Positions 1 through 9,166 of a stretch of DNA of 22,067 bases are shown here, one piece after another (within the stretch, counting starts at the first letter, position 1; each line of letters begins with the position of its first letter). Origin of the DNA: Phoronis ovalis (taxonomy: Eukaryota > Phoronida > Phoronidae); contig JAOXYB010092717.1 in assembly GCA_028565635.1 (NCBI GenBank), positions 1 to 22,067 on the forward strand. The letters run 5' to 3'. The notes under the pieces were generated by a model. That model ran no database searches. It saw only the letters and a program-made list of their open reading frames with translations, and was not told the origin of the DNA. The position numbers and the translations under genes are program-made.

Positions 1-215
1 GGCATTATTCTACTAGCTATTTCTGTTATTGATTGATCGGATTCTATTTACGTCGATTTCTCGCACTGCCGTACTGGAAGTGTTTGACCCCGATTTACGA
101 TAATCTACAAATATATTTTTCCGGAATTCCCATATTCGTATTTGTACGAATTTGAAAAGAATTACCGTAGTCAATTATATTAAAGCATAACATCTTACAC
201 ATTTATTTTTTTCAG
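1..215 (+). other. Upstream region / probable 5' intron end of gene 1
   Basis: No coding sequence is seen here. The segment ends in a pyrimidine-rich tract followed by CAG (AG at 214-215), a good splice acceptor placed 44 bases before the gene 1 ATG. The other two array genes have an acceptor at an equivalent position. I therefore read this as the end of a 5'UTR intron. The first exon and promoter of gene 1 are either in the first ~100 bases or left of the window; I could not identify a donor. Confidence 0.5.
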
Positions 216-233
216 ACACAGCTATATATAATA

Positions 234-254
234 ATGCTGCAACAGAAATTATAA
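234..254 (+). promoter_or_regulatory. Short upstream ORF in the gene 1 leader
   Basis: Within the inferred leader of the gene 1 coding exon (216-259), an ATG at 234 opens a six-codon frame (MLQQKL) that stops at 252-254, five bases before the main ATG and in another frame. If the leader is transcribed as inferred, this uORF could lower translation of the main frame. Function is inference only. Confidence 0.35.
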
Positions 255-259
255 TAATA

Positions 260-3040
260 ATGGATGATAAGGAAGACATTTTCAGGCACTTAAATGAATT
301 TCCAAATTCCTTTCAGTTGACACTTACTGCAGAGAATGATAATAAAAATGTGATGAAAGTTAAGAATACTATTGAAACAGAGCTATTAGAAGACCCTGTC
401 GAATGTCATATCTTACAAAATAAAAACTTTCTATCCTATCTATACTGGGAACTGGGAGATGAATGCGCTGAAAAATTCAATGAGACTGTGAATAAGGAAG
501 ACTCTAAAAATATTATCTCACTGGCAAATAAGGGCTTAATGTATCTTAAAAATGACAATACTGTTGAGGCTAATGAAATCCTGCTTGAATTAGAGAAGAT
601 TAAAAATACAGAGAATTATGATCGGCTGAGGACTGAAGGAATTGCAGAGTTAGCGTACTGTTACACCCGATGTGGTTTTGGTTGTGGGATAGACAAAATT
701 AGATATTATGATAAAGCAATATACTTGTTTGAAGAAGTTCTTAAAAAACAAGCACAGAATTGGACTTGGACTTTTGGTTATGGATTAGTATTACAAAGAA
801 CATTAGACATCAATTATTTTTACAGAATAGAAAAGTTTGATGCTAATGCAGTATTTAAAAAGGCTTGTACTGCTTTGTTTTCTGTAGCTACAGAGTTCTC
901 TGATAATCCTAGCTTTGCTGGAAAGGCATGGTGCAAGCTTGGCAGGGCCATTTTTCAATATCAATGTATACCAGATTATTATAAAGGAGAGCGTGAAAAA
1001 CATATTCTGCCCCCTAATAACCTTACACCTACTGATTGCATTAACAATGCAGTACAGAAAGCACCAAATGATCACACTGTGTTACAAGAATGTGGAAAAC
1101 ACTACAGAAAAAAGGACAGCCGTAATTTACCAAAAGCTAGAAAGTGCCTTGAAGCTGCACTCAGTATACGTAAGAACACTTTTGTGTATTGCCACCTTGG
1201 GTTACTAGAAGTGGACGAGTGGAATGAAGAAAGACGAAAATTAAAGCGTGTACAATTAAGCGGTAGCTGTGGGGGCAGAAGAAGACAAGGGAGAAGGCGG
1301 GGAGGATATGAGATCAGAAATAGATCTTTCACTGATTATTCAGTCAATCTGCAAAGGCAACATGCAACACAAACACTGAGCCAAGACGAACCATATTTTC
1401 CTTTTTTTAATACACCAACAGATTCCTTTGTTCCCAGATTTCACAGTCCTCCAAACAGAAGTGGAAACTATCCAGTACGTTTTCCAAACAGAGGTGGAAG
1501 TCGTCTAATGAGATTCCCAAACAGAGGTGGAAACCGCTCAGTACATTCTCCTCCTTCGAGAACTGCTTCAGACAGTGGAATCTATAGTTCGACACCAGCA
1601 TCATCTTCTGACATAAGTGCTATTACTTCAGGTCTGCAAATGATGTCTGTATCTAGTCAAAATAAACCTTCCCAAAGTCAACACAATCTATTGACTGATG
1701 CATCAATAGGGGTAGTGCAAAGTGAGAAGTTTGATACTATCCAATCACCCAGTGTAAGCAGTATTGTTAAATATACCGGACATAATGACTGCAGTGCACT
1801 ACTCACTGCTTTTATTAAATCACAAAACAAAATAGCACAAGAAGCAAGGAATCCAAAACTTTTGAATGCTTTGGTATATTTAAAGAAGGCCAATGAATGC
1901 TGTGTAGAGGCAGACACGATCTTCAATGAAATGGGTTTAGTATACAGGAGGCTCATTAATATAGATGATGCTATAAAATGTTATCAGAAAGCAGCTAAAG
2001 TTCCAACTGTTTCCTTGTTTAACAAAATTAAAAGTTTCGAGCAGCGTGGACTCTGCTACTTAGAACTTGCTTTCAGAGCTGAAAACCAACAAGACAAACA
2101 AAAATACTCTAAAATTGCACGATCAATGTTCTTCAGAGCTATTGAAATACAGACTATCGAACTTAAATTTCCAATTTTAGTTTGTACTCATTCAGTTCCC
2201 ACTTTGCAAGATCTTTTGGAAACTGGGAGAGAGACCAATCCTTGTGATACAAATATTCTTAAAGAATTTTCCAAATTTAAACAACTTTTACATAATTATA
2301 GAGAAGCACTGAGATTTCTAAATGATGTGTTATATATTGATCCATCAGATAAACAGGCTCAGTTGCAGAAAGCTACAAACTTAATTCTGAGTAAAGAATA
2401 CGAGGAAGCCACAGTCTATCTTCATTTGCTTTCAAGCACAAATGTGAGAGAAGACATTAAACCAGAAATGTTTTTAACAGCTTACCTAGGAGCAGCGAAC
2501 AATCAACTCAATAACGAAGACATAGACATGGCACAAGAACATTTCCAAATGGCTCATAATTTTGCTTTTCATCTGGAAGCGGATGATAGTAATATGGCAT
2601 ATGATGTTTTTGTTATTGCTAGCGAAAGTTACAAACAAGACATAACTTTTTTCAGTGACATCATTGAAAAGTATTTTGGATTGAATTGTTTTAATTTTCT
2701 AAATATATTACCAGGCGATTACATACCGAAGTCTAAGGCTAGTGCTATGAAAAGCAGCAGGAGTTTTCTTGTCATCTTGAACAGGGACAATGACAACACT
2801 TTGGAATATGATGTAAATCAAGCCATTTCTGTTAGCCAAACACGTTGTAAAGATTCATATTCTTGGATTTTTATTGGTGACATTAACTGTGCAATTCCAG
2901 AATGTCTCCAACCAAAGAGGTGTCAATTTTTGCCTGAATGTAAATCTTGGCCCGAAGACCAAAGCACTTGTGCTTTCAAAGAACTTGTAATGAAGCTTTT
3001 CAAGAAATTGATAAAATTTGAAGAAGTGAAAATAAGATAA
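260..3040 (+). CDS. IFIT-like TPR protein with C-terminal TIR-like domain (gene 1)
   Basis: The single coding exon gives 926 aa. Residues 1-320 are IFIT-like: an opening helix block with LNEFPNSFQLTL, then TPR helices with NWTWTFGYGL from residue 167 and a VLQECGKHYR block. Residues ~322-525 form a low-complexity linker with a basic SGSCGGRRRQGRRRGG patch (334-349), three 11-residue RG repeats (398-430) and a DSGIYS motif (438-443). A second TPR block spans ~531-770. Residues ~780-920 read as a TIR-like fold: YDVFVIASES as box 1, ILPGDYI resembling box 2, SRSFLVIL as the middle strand, and CKSWPEDQ before a final helix. Vertebrate IFITs bind non-self RNA ends, and TIR domains mediate innate signalling or cleave NAD+; a role in innate immunity is inferred. 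The family call rests on layout and motifs read by eye. The ATG lies 44 bases after a splice acceptor and opens the conserved N-terminus. Confidence 0.8.
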   Translation: MDDKEDIFRHLNEFPNSFQLTLTAENDNKNVMKVKNTIETELLEDPVECHILQNKNFLSYLYWELGDECAEKFNETVNKEDSKNIISLANKGLMYLKNDNTVEANEILLELEKIKNTENYDRLRTEGIAELAYCYTRCGFGCGIDKIRYYDKAIYLFEEVLKKQAQNWTWTFGYGLVLQRTLDINYFYRIEKFDANAVFKKACTALFSVATEFSDNPSFAGKAWCKLGRAIFQYQCIPDYYKGEREKHILPPNNLTPTDCINNAVQKAPNDHTVLQECGKHYRKKDSRNLPKARKCLEAALSIRKNTFVYCHLGLLEVDEWNEERRKLKRVQLSGSCGGRRRQGRRRGGYEIRNRSFTDYSVNLQRQHATQTLSQDEPYFPFFNTPTDSFVPRFHSPPNRSGNYPVRFPNRGGSRLMRFPNRGGNRSVHSPPSRTASDSGIYSSTPASSSDISAITSGLQMMSVSSQNKPSQSQHNLLTDASIGVVQSEKFDTIQSPSVSSIVKYTGHNDCSALLTAFIKSQNKIAQEARNPKLLNALVYLKKANECCVEADTIFNEMGLVYRRLINIDDAIKCYQKAAKVPTVSLFNKIKSFEQRGLCYLELAFRAENQQDKQKYSKIARSMFFRAIEIQTIELKFPILVCTHSVPTLQDLLETGRETNPCDTNILKEFSKFKQLLHNYREALRFLNDVLYIDPSDKQAQLQKATNLILSKEYEEATVYLHLLSSTNVREDIKPEMFLTAYLGAANNQLNNEDIDMAQEHFQMAHNFAFHLEADDSNMAYDVFVIASESYKQDITFFSDIIEKYFGLNCFNFLNILPGDYIPKSKASAMKSSRSFLVILNRDNDNTLEYDVNQAISVSQTRCKDSYSWIFIGDINCAIPECLQPKRCQFLPECKSWPEDQSTCAFKELVMKLFKKLIKFEEVKIR
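1451..1549 (+). repeat. Three tandem 33-bp units inside gene 1 (RG-rich 11-aa repeats)
   Basis: The units begin at 1451, 1484 and 1517, each with CCAAACAGA(A/G)GTGGAA, and remain in frame. They encode PNRSGNYPVRF, PNRGGSRLMRF and PNRGGNRSVHS. Genes 2 and 3 lack the repeat, so it arose within the gene 1 lineage. The Arg/Gly content resembles RNA-binding RGG-type segments, which is an inference. Confidence 0.85.
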
Positions 3041-5628
3041 TTTATGATTTTCACATTTAAATTATGTTACTATTAGTGCTGTATTTTATGTTACAGATTA
3101 AAGGCATTTTTTTTAATGTTGTACAATCATGATAAGATTTATCGGGATGTGTATACCCATATTTCTATAATCGTTAAGCTTTTGCTGAATATTTTAATAA
3201 ATAACTAAAAAGTTTCATTGTTTTATGAATCACTTTAATACATCCAAAAAAATATTTAAAATAAACATTTCTTTTTATGGCTTAACATATTATGAGGTGA
3301 TGGATATAGCAAAAGTAACCAAATAGTACAGCAATGCAAAGAGGGACACATGTCAGAAATCCTGCCAGCACAAAATTTCGCCATCAGATAGCACTTTCTT
3401 TACAGAAAAGTAGATGTCGGCTATTTTTGTCAGCTGACAATAATTCCATGCTTTTATCCCAAATTTTTCAAACTGAGGTAAAGTGATGTATGACTAATTG
3501 ATATACATCCCATCATATTTGACTGATTAGAGAATTTTTTTGAGCCTCGAATATCTAAGCAAACATAAATGTGCAGTGATCAAGGCGAATGCCGTTTGAG
3601 ATATTTGGCACTTACTTGATCTAATTAACATAATCTAGGGTATCAAGCAGCTTATAAAAAATTATACATATCCAAAATAGACAAAGATATCAATGAAATT
3701 ATTCAAATGCCATAAGAACAATAAGAAAACTGCATGTTAGATTCAATACTGTAGCACAATACAGTCAACAATGGCGCAAAATACATGTAACAGCACCGGT
3801 AAGCACTTTAAAGTTATGTACTTTTTGTGTTTTTTTTAGATCTTATCTGACAAGTAACACATGTAATGCAAAACAAAAATAATAAATGCGGAACACAATA
3901 TCTATCCTGGTGTTCAGCAGTCAACACACATTAGTACACCTAAAAATCTATCATGGCTAATTTAATCACACTGTGTTAGTTGGACCATTCAATACATACT
4001 AAGGGATATTTTTAAAGATTTCCTTATGCAGGTGCCATCAAAGAAACTATTTTCTGGTGTGTAACCTTAATACCTGAAATAGCTGGGAAAATCAATCTCA
4101 CACATTTTTAAAATGCTGAGTAACCATTTAGAATGACTCACATTTAGGATTTCTTCAAAATGCTTTAAAATATAAAGGCAATTTCTTAGAAATAGCTATA
4201 AGGGAACTTTTAACACTACAGCCTTTTCTATTTCACAGTTTTATTTTGCATTATAATATTTCCAGTAAAAATTAGTATTATTATGATGTTATATTTGTTT
4301 CATGAAAAGATTTTACAAACATGTACTTAGTAAAAACACATTTTCATGTATTGATATATTTTGTATTTTGCAGAAAAGTAGATCTGCTGGACTGATTAAA
4401 CCTTGTATAATGCTGAAGCATGTTTAACATAATTTCTTAGAAAAGGGTGTTTTTCAGGAAAGAGCATTAAAGCATGAACTAGCAATAACCTTTTCATTTG
4501 TTACTAAATTAAACCATCCCACTTTCCCTATAAAAGTACAAACATTAAGCCATTATATCAGAAAAGCTGGAACTGGTATGTATTTAAATATATTAACTAA
4601 CATAAACTTGTGTACTAACTGGTATTAAGAGATTTATTAAAAATAGTCTGTACACTTAAATTATTGTAAACTGCAAATAAACAAGTTGATGAGACATCTA
4701 AATCCAGAATTACATGTTATGACACATTTAGAGATAATACAGCTTCTTATCATCTTTTTTTGATAAAAAATAACCTTGCTTTAAATATTAGCTTAACTTC
4801 AAAGTTGAAAGCAATACAAAATAATTCTCAAGATGCTTAGAATTATTTTAATGCTGGTTTTAATGTTGTTAACAAATATTTAAAGCATGATTTTAAGAGA
4901 GTACAAACTCTAGTCTCTACACAGACTATATATATATTGCTATAAACTTATACAAGTCAAAAATTGGTTTTCAAATTATATATCCCACCACCTATCAACT
5001 CAGTTTAGTAGTATTTATTTACTGCATGACTTAAGAAGCTTGGATATAACATGTTTATAAATAAAAAAACAAGGATGTAAACTTAGACTATAAAACTGGT
5101 GCATGTGTCTGCTTACACCTGTGTGCACTAAAAAACACATTTCTATGGTATACTCTGACAGAGACCAAAACATAAGATTTAGAAAGATTGCATAGTTGTG
5201 TGCTTTCAAATTATATACACTTTTGTTTGTCTATCTTTAAATTAAAGTGTAAAGTATGAAATAAGTTGCGCTAAACGATATTTGCCAACTTAAAAAAGTA
5301 GTTATGTGCCAACAAATACGATGCCTTTTAGCTGGGACTATCTTAGTTATAATAGTCCTAGATTATAGGTAAGTTATTTTTAGTACTTTTATATCCAACC
5401 TTATTGTTAAATTGACCTTTGCACATGATAATATTTTGTTAGAAATATCTTAGGCAATTTCTTAGAAAATGGCTTCACAAACAATTTCTTGAATTAAATC
5501 ACTTTATGAAATTTACACCACTAAGAGCTGTACAAGAGATTAAATTAATTTCATGCACTTACACTAGCTATAATACATATTTTTTATTATTATATTATAA
5601 TAATTTACATATTATTCATTTTTTATAG
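3041..5628. other. Spacer between gene 1 and gene 2; no gene seen
   Basis: AT-rich, with only short frames that look random. It starts with the gene 1 3'UTR. Several stretches match, in the same order, the sequence downstream of the gene-1-type relic: ~3271-3320 with ~9447-9495, ~4497-4545 with ~10395-10440, and ~4690-4900 with ~10620-10800. This makes it one copy of a duplicated, diverged spacer. Three exact TTCTTAGAA sites occur at 4183, 4434 and 5459. A small inverted repeat (GGACTAT/ATAGTCC) lies at 5335-5358. Confidence 0.6.
3196..3201 (+). terminator. Poly(A) signal candidate for gene 1
   Basis: AATAAA lies 156 bases after the gene 1 stop codon, a usual 3'UTR distance. A second AATAAA follows near 3261. 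Exact cleavage position cannot be read. Confidence 0.5.
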
Positions 5629-5686
5629 ATTGGCTTGAATTCTTCTGGAGTTTCAGAGTTTTACCATACAGTTAGGAATAAAGGAG
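5629..5686 (+). other. Candidate 5'UTR exon of gene 2
   Basis: This short stretch has no ATG. It is preceded by TTTTTTATAG, which could be an acceptor, and followed by GGTAAAAAG, a plausible donor at 5687. The whole block, including sequence just inside the intron (a shared GCAAGTG and AGTTATTAAT), resembles 12756-12825 upstream of gene 3. Conservation around the donor is the main argument. The 5' limit is uncertain because the exon could instead be the first exon with a transcription start nearby. Confidence 0.45.
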
Positions 5687-6713
5687 GTAAAAAGCTAACT
5701 ATATATGCTTTGCTATGCTTACATAAAACTAACATGCAAGTGGAAGGATGCAGTTATTAATTTTGAGATAGACGTGCATTGATAAATATCTCAATTGTTA
5801 AAGTAAATATATTTTTAAATTTGTAAACTAAAAAATAATAATTTTATTTATTTTGGATTGTATGAATTTTTGGAAATATCAAGCTCCTGGAAAAGAAAGA
5901 TTTTCGAAATGTGAAAATTATTATACACACTAAGGGAACTTTCAATAGATTGGTCTTGTATTTCTAGTAAAAGGGGTAAATTCCACTCAATGATTTATTC
6001 CAAATGAAGCTAATAATATTTTTGTATATTCAGTTGCAAATAAGTACATTTACAAACCTCTTTCTGATTCAACTTTTGTCTGCTTGTAATAATTATGAAA
6101 AAATGCATTAAAATTCCATTTTATGTTTAGCAAAACAAATGACGATTTTAAACATTGTATATAGCCCATAATACCCACAAGCCTCAATCTCATGGGAAAT
6201 TAAGTCAAAAGTCAAATCATATGGAGAGTGAAAGTTATTACTATGAGATTAGAACACAAGAAATGTATCATTAGGAAGTCTTACTTGAATGTAAAAGTGA
6301 AGGAAATGTGTGAAAAATTTATTAATTCAGGTTGCAGCCATACAGAGAGAAAAATTGCAAGTTCATTTTTCAAGTTGCATGAATTTTTGGGAGGGAGATT
6401 TTTTATAAATTTTGAATGTGGAGAAGCATCTGCCCCAGGGTGGCTGACATGTGGGGAGAGGGGTTGCTCTCTCATGCAAAGCAAATATTTTTGATTTTCT
6501 GATGCTGTTTCCTGCTATTTGGTACATTTCTGAGCATAGTTACTATACCCAGGCAAGTTCATAAAATGGGTTAATACAGAGTGAAAATTCCTTAAAAATA
6601 GGATTTCACTATCAGGGTAATAATTATTTTCACAAATTATAAACATTTGGAAGAGTGCAGAGTAAGAACAATGGAACTATGTGACAAAATATGATTTTCT
6701 ATTTTCTTTTCAG
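5687..6713 (+). other. Inferred 5'UTR intron of gene 2, with inserted repeat-like segment
   Basis: It runs from the candidate donor GTAAAAAG to the pyrimidine-rich acceptor ending CAG at 711-713 of this 6-kb line (6711-6713). The equivalent intron of gene 3 is only 136 bases. Both ends resemble the gene 3 intron, so the extra ~900 bases in the middle look like an insertion. Part of that insertion (about 6205-6485) resembles 11120-11325. The 88-codon frame at 6228-6494 has no recognisable protein features, and I treat it as chance. Confidence 0.45.
6205..6485. repeat. Candidate dispersed repeat, copy A
   Basis: By eye this aligns in the same orientation with about 11120-11325. Shared islands include GAGATTA.AACACAA, AAATGTGTGAA..TTTATTAAT, CAGCCA/TAGCCA followed by AC, and CTCTCAT.CAAAG. 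It sits inside the enlarged gene 2 intron, whereas the other copy sits outside the gene 3 transcript. Such a shift in position suits a mobile or dispersed element better than simple gene duplication. Ends and terminal repeats were not identified. Confidence 0.4.
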
Positions 6714-6731
6714 ACAAAAATTCTAAGAATT

Positions 6732-8786
6732 ATGAATGAAATGGAGCAAATATGCAAACATTTGAAAGAATTTCCAAATTCATTTCAGTTAACACTGAAC
6801 TACTTATGTGATGCAAAGAAAGTTAAAAAAATTTGCCAAACTGTAGAAACAGAAAAACGTGAAGATCCTGCTGATTTCAATGAGATAAGAGATGACAATT
6901 TGCTGAGTTATTTGCACTGGGAGATAGACCAGGAAGCAGGAACTGCCGAGAAGTTAAACAAGACAGTTTTAAATAAGAATCCTAATAACATCATTGCTTT
7001 AGGAAATTATGCTACGATGTGCACAAAAAAAGACAATCTTATCGAAGCAAAACAAATCCTAGAAAAACTGGATGCACTTAAATGCTCCATGGAATATGAA
7101 AACCTGGTGACAAATGCTACAGCAGAGCTAGCATACAGTTATGCCAGATTTGGCCTGGGGATTGGTATGGACAATCTTCAATATAAAGGTCATGCAATAG
7201 AGTTATACGAGGACGTCCTGAAAATACAGCCTAAAAACTGGGTGTGGACATTTGGGTATGGGTTAACTCTCCAAAGGTCACTAAACATAAATTTCTATCA
7301 CACAGTAGCAGAATTTGATGCAAGTAAGGTTTTCAACCAAGCTTATGATGCATTATTTGCGGTTGCTTCAAAATGTGGAAATGATAGCCTAAAGGGCAAA
7401 GCTTGGTGCAAACTTGCTTTGACAATCACCCTGTATAAAAGTATCCCTGATCATTATAAGAGAAATGATGGGAAACAAAAAGCATCACGTAATAGTCTAA
7501 CTGTTGAGCAATGCATTATAAATGCAGAGAAAGCAGCAGGAAACGATTGTACAGTACTACAGGAATGTGGAAAGCATTACAGATATAAATATAATTTATG
7601 CAAGGCTAGATCATGCCTAGAAGCTGCTTTACATATTAAGGAAACTGCCTTCAACCATTTCCACTTGGGTTTACTTGAAGTAGATGAGTGGGAGAGAAAG
7701 AGACAGAGAAAGTCATCAGAACGACATGGTCGTGGAAAGCAAAGATGCAATCTTTCAGATAGTACAATGTATAGCGATCATCAGCATAATCCCAAGAGTG
7801 AACAACTATCCAACATGTCTTCTGCAACAGAAGGTTTTCTAAGCCCTCACCAATTAGTTTCACCCGTCTCTAGTTTATCTTTAACAGCACAAACTATTAA
7901 ACCTAAACCTATAGTTTATGTGCCCCAGATATCTGAAGATGAAGATAACTTAACCAAGCAAACCAGATATAACCCCAATATGTGTCATACAGATCAACAG
8001 TTGCTCCATCAACCACAAGAAAGTGGATTTTACAGTAGTTCCGTGACAGCTGGAAGGAGGTGCAGTACTGACAAGTTATCAACAAATATGCCTTCACTTC
8101 CCGGTCCTAAATGTTGCATAACAAAAGTATCTGAAATAGAAGCATTTAAAAAACAGTCTAACAATAGTCCAAAACATCCAGTGTCAACTGGCAGAAAGTT
8201 GCCTAGTGGTGGTAACCATTTTCGTCTTTCTAATTTTATAAAATCAAAGACAAAATTAGCAACAGATCCACGAAATCCAAAACTTCTAAAAGCTTTGCAT
8301 CATTTCAAGAGAGCTACTGAACTATCCCATAATGAGTGTGATGTCTCTTTCAAAGAAATGGGTATGGTGTATAGAAGGCTCACTGATATACACCGGGCCA
8401 TAACATGCTTTGAACAGTTTGCAAAAGGTAATAGCTTTTTATCAAAGATTGTAAGCTATGAGCAGCGTGGAATATGTTATTTAGAGTTAGCTGTTAATGC
8501 AAAGAATGAAGATGAAAAATTAAATTATATTCAAACTGCCAGTGATATGTTTCTCAAAGCCATACAAGCACAAGCAGCTACAATTTTTCCATTTCATACA
8601 GATGTTTCAACACAGACTTTGCCTTCTCTGCAACAATTGCTAAAGACTGAAAGAGGAAAAAATCCACAGGACACAGCTTCACATAAAGCACTGTCAACTC
8701 TCGAACGTCTTATTAATGAATATAGAGCAGCACTTTTTGATTCCAAAGGACACCAAGGCCAAAAAAGCAAAAAAAAGAAATCTTAA
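6732..8786 (+). CDS. IFIT-like TPR protein, C-terminally truncated (gene 2)
   Basis: 684 aa, very close to gene 3 across the N-terminal TPR region (by eye well over four in five residues identical over the first ~230). The opening LKEFPNSFQLTLNYL, NWVWTFGYGLTLQRS (from 169) and VLQECGKHYR are all kept. Residues ~320-510 are a diverged linker with a basic ERKRQRKSSERHGRGK stretch. The C-terminal TPR block begins at NPKLLKAL (515). At residue 668 the match to gene 3 breaks: small deletions leave the DNA about 22 bases short, and the frame ends in a lysine-rich 16-residue tail. The last TPRs and the TIR-like domain are therefore missing. I choose the ATG at 6732 rather than 6681, because the splice acceptor at 6712-6713 lies between them and the MNEMEQICK start matches gene 3. 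It may be a working TIR-less isoform or an early pseudogene; the other ~660 codons are intact. Confidence 0.75.
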   Translation: MNEMEQICKHLKEFPNSFQLTLNYLCDAKKVKKICQTVETEKREDPADFNEIRDDNLLSYLHWEIDQEAGTAEKLNKTVLNKNPNNIIALGNYATMCTKKDNLIEAKQILEKLDALKCSMEYENLVTNATAELAYSYARFGLGIGMDNLQYKGHAIELYEDVLKIQPKNWVWTFGYGLTLQRSLNINFYHTVAEFDASKVFNQAYDALFAVASKCGNDSLKGKAWCKLALTITLYKSIPDHYKRNDGKQKASRNSLTVEQCIINAEKAAGNDCTVLQECGKHYRYKYNLCKARSCLEAALHIKETAFNHFHLGLLEVDEWERKRQRKSSERHGRGKQRCNLSDSTMYSDHQHNPKSEQLSNMSSATEGFLSPHQLVSPVSSLSLTAQTIKPKPIVYVPQISEDEDNLTKQTRYNPNMCHTDQQLLHQPQESGFYSSSVTAGRRCSTDKLSTNMPSLPGPKCCITKVSEIEAFKKQSNNSPKHPVSTGRKLPSGGNHFRLSNFIKSKTKLATDPRNPKLLKALHHFKRATELSHNECDVSFKEMGMVYRRLTDIHRAITCFEQFAKGNSFLSKIVSYEQRGICYLELAVNAKNEDEKLNYIQTASDMFLKAIQAQAATIFPFHTDVSTQTLPSLQQLLKTERGKNPQDTASHKALSTLERLINEYRAALFDSKGHQGQKSKKKKS

Positions 8787-9166
8787 TTTCTATTGAAGAT
8801 AATGACAATGGTATAATATATCTTCGCTTTTTATTACACACAAATATGTACAGTAATTTTAAATCGGACACATTGCTGAATGCTTGCTTATCTTGGAGCA
8901 GCAGAAAAAATCTAGTTAATAATCATACAAATACAGCCTATAGGAATATGGCTAATAATGTTGCATTTCAACTTGATGCAAATGATGACATCTTTGAATA
9001 CCACATCAGAATTGTGGTGTGCAGCAGCCTTGACTTTGAAATGCATATTGCTTTCTTTATTGATAACATAAAAACTATTTCGGACTGCATACTTTCAATT
9101 GCCATAAGATTGGTGCTAATAAACTGGCACTTAGTTCAAAGTTCGAAGTTTTCTAGTTATGCCTGA
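8787..9166 (+). pseudogene. Decayed C-terminal TPR and TIR-like half of gene 2
   Basis: The DNA after the gene 2 stop still aligns with gene 3 codons for the last TPRs and the start of the TIR-like domain. A frame from 8846 reads LLNACLSWSS, then NNVAFQLDANDD and HIAFFIDNI, matching gene 3 LLSACLAAAE, NIAFQLDPEED and QIAFFIDII. This frame differs from that of gene 2. Near 9070 it slips again, so that the DNA match continues but the protein does not. At least two frameshifts therefore separate gene 2 from its former C-terminus. No match to the end of the TIR-like domain follows. Confidence 0.75.

Noticed and set aside
803-2000. Several open frames on the minus strand and in other frames across gene 1 (e.g. 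803-1075, 1102-1332, 1678-1956)
   Set aside because: They lie entirely inside the well-supported gene 1 coding exon and have no family features of their own; they are shadows of the real frame.
5335-5358. Perfect 7-bp inverted repeat GGACTAT/ATAGTCC with a 10-base loop
   Set aside because: Short, in AT-rich spacer, with no adjacent gene end; probably chance.
6228-6494. 88-codon + strand frame with an overlapping 67-codon minus frame
   Set aside because: Located in the inferred gene 2 leader intron within repeat-like DNA; composition and content give no sign of a protein, and neither frame has a supported start.
6681-6731. Upstream in-frame ATG extending gene 2 by 17 residues (and similarly 12946 for gene 3)
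   Set aside because: The extension reads through a pyrimidine tract and splice acceptor, and the residues differ between the two genes while the downstream starts agree.
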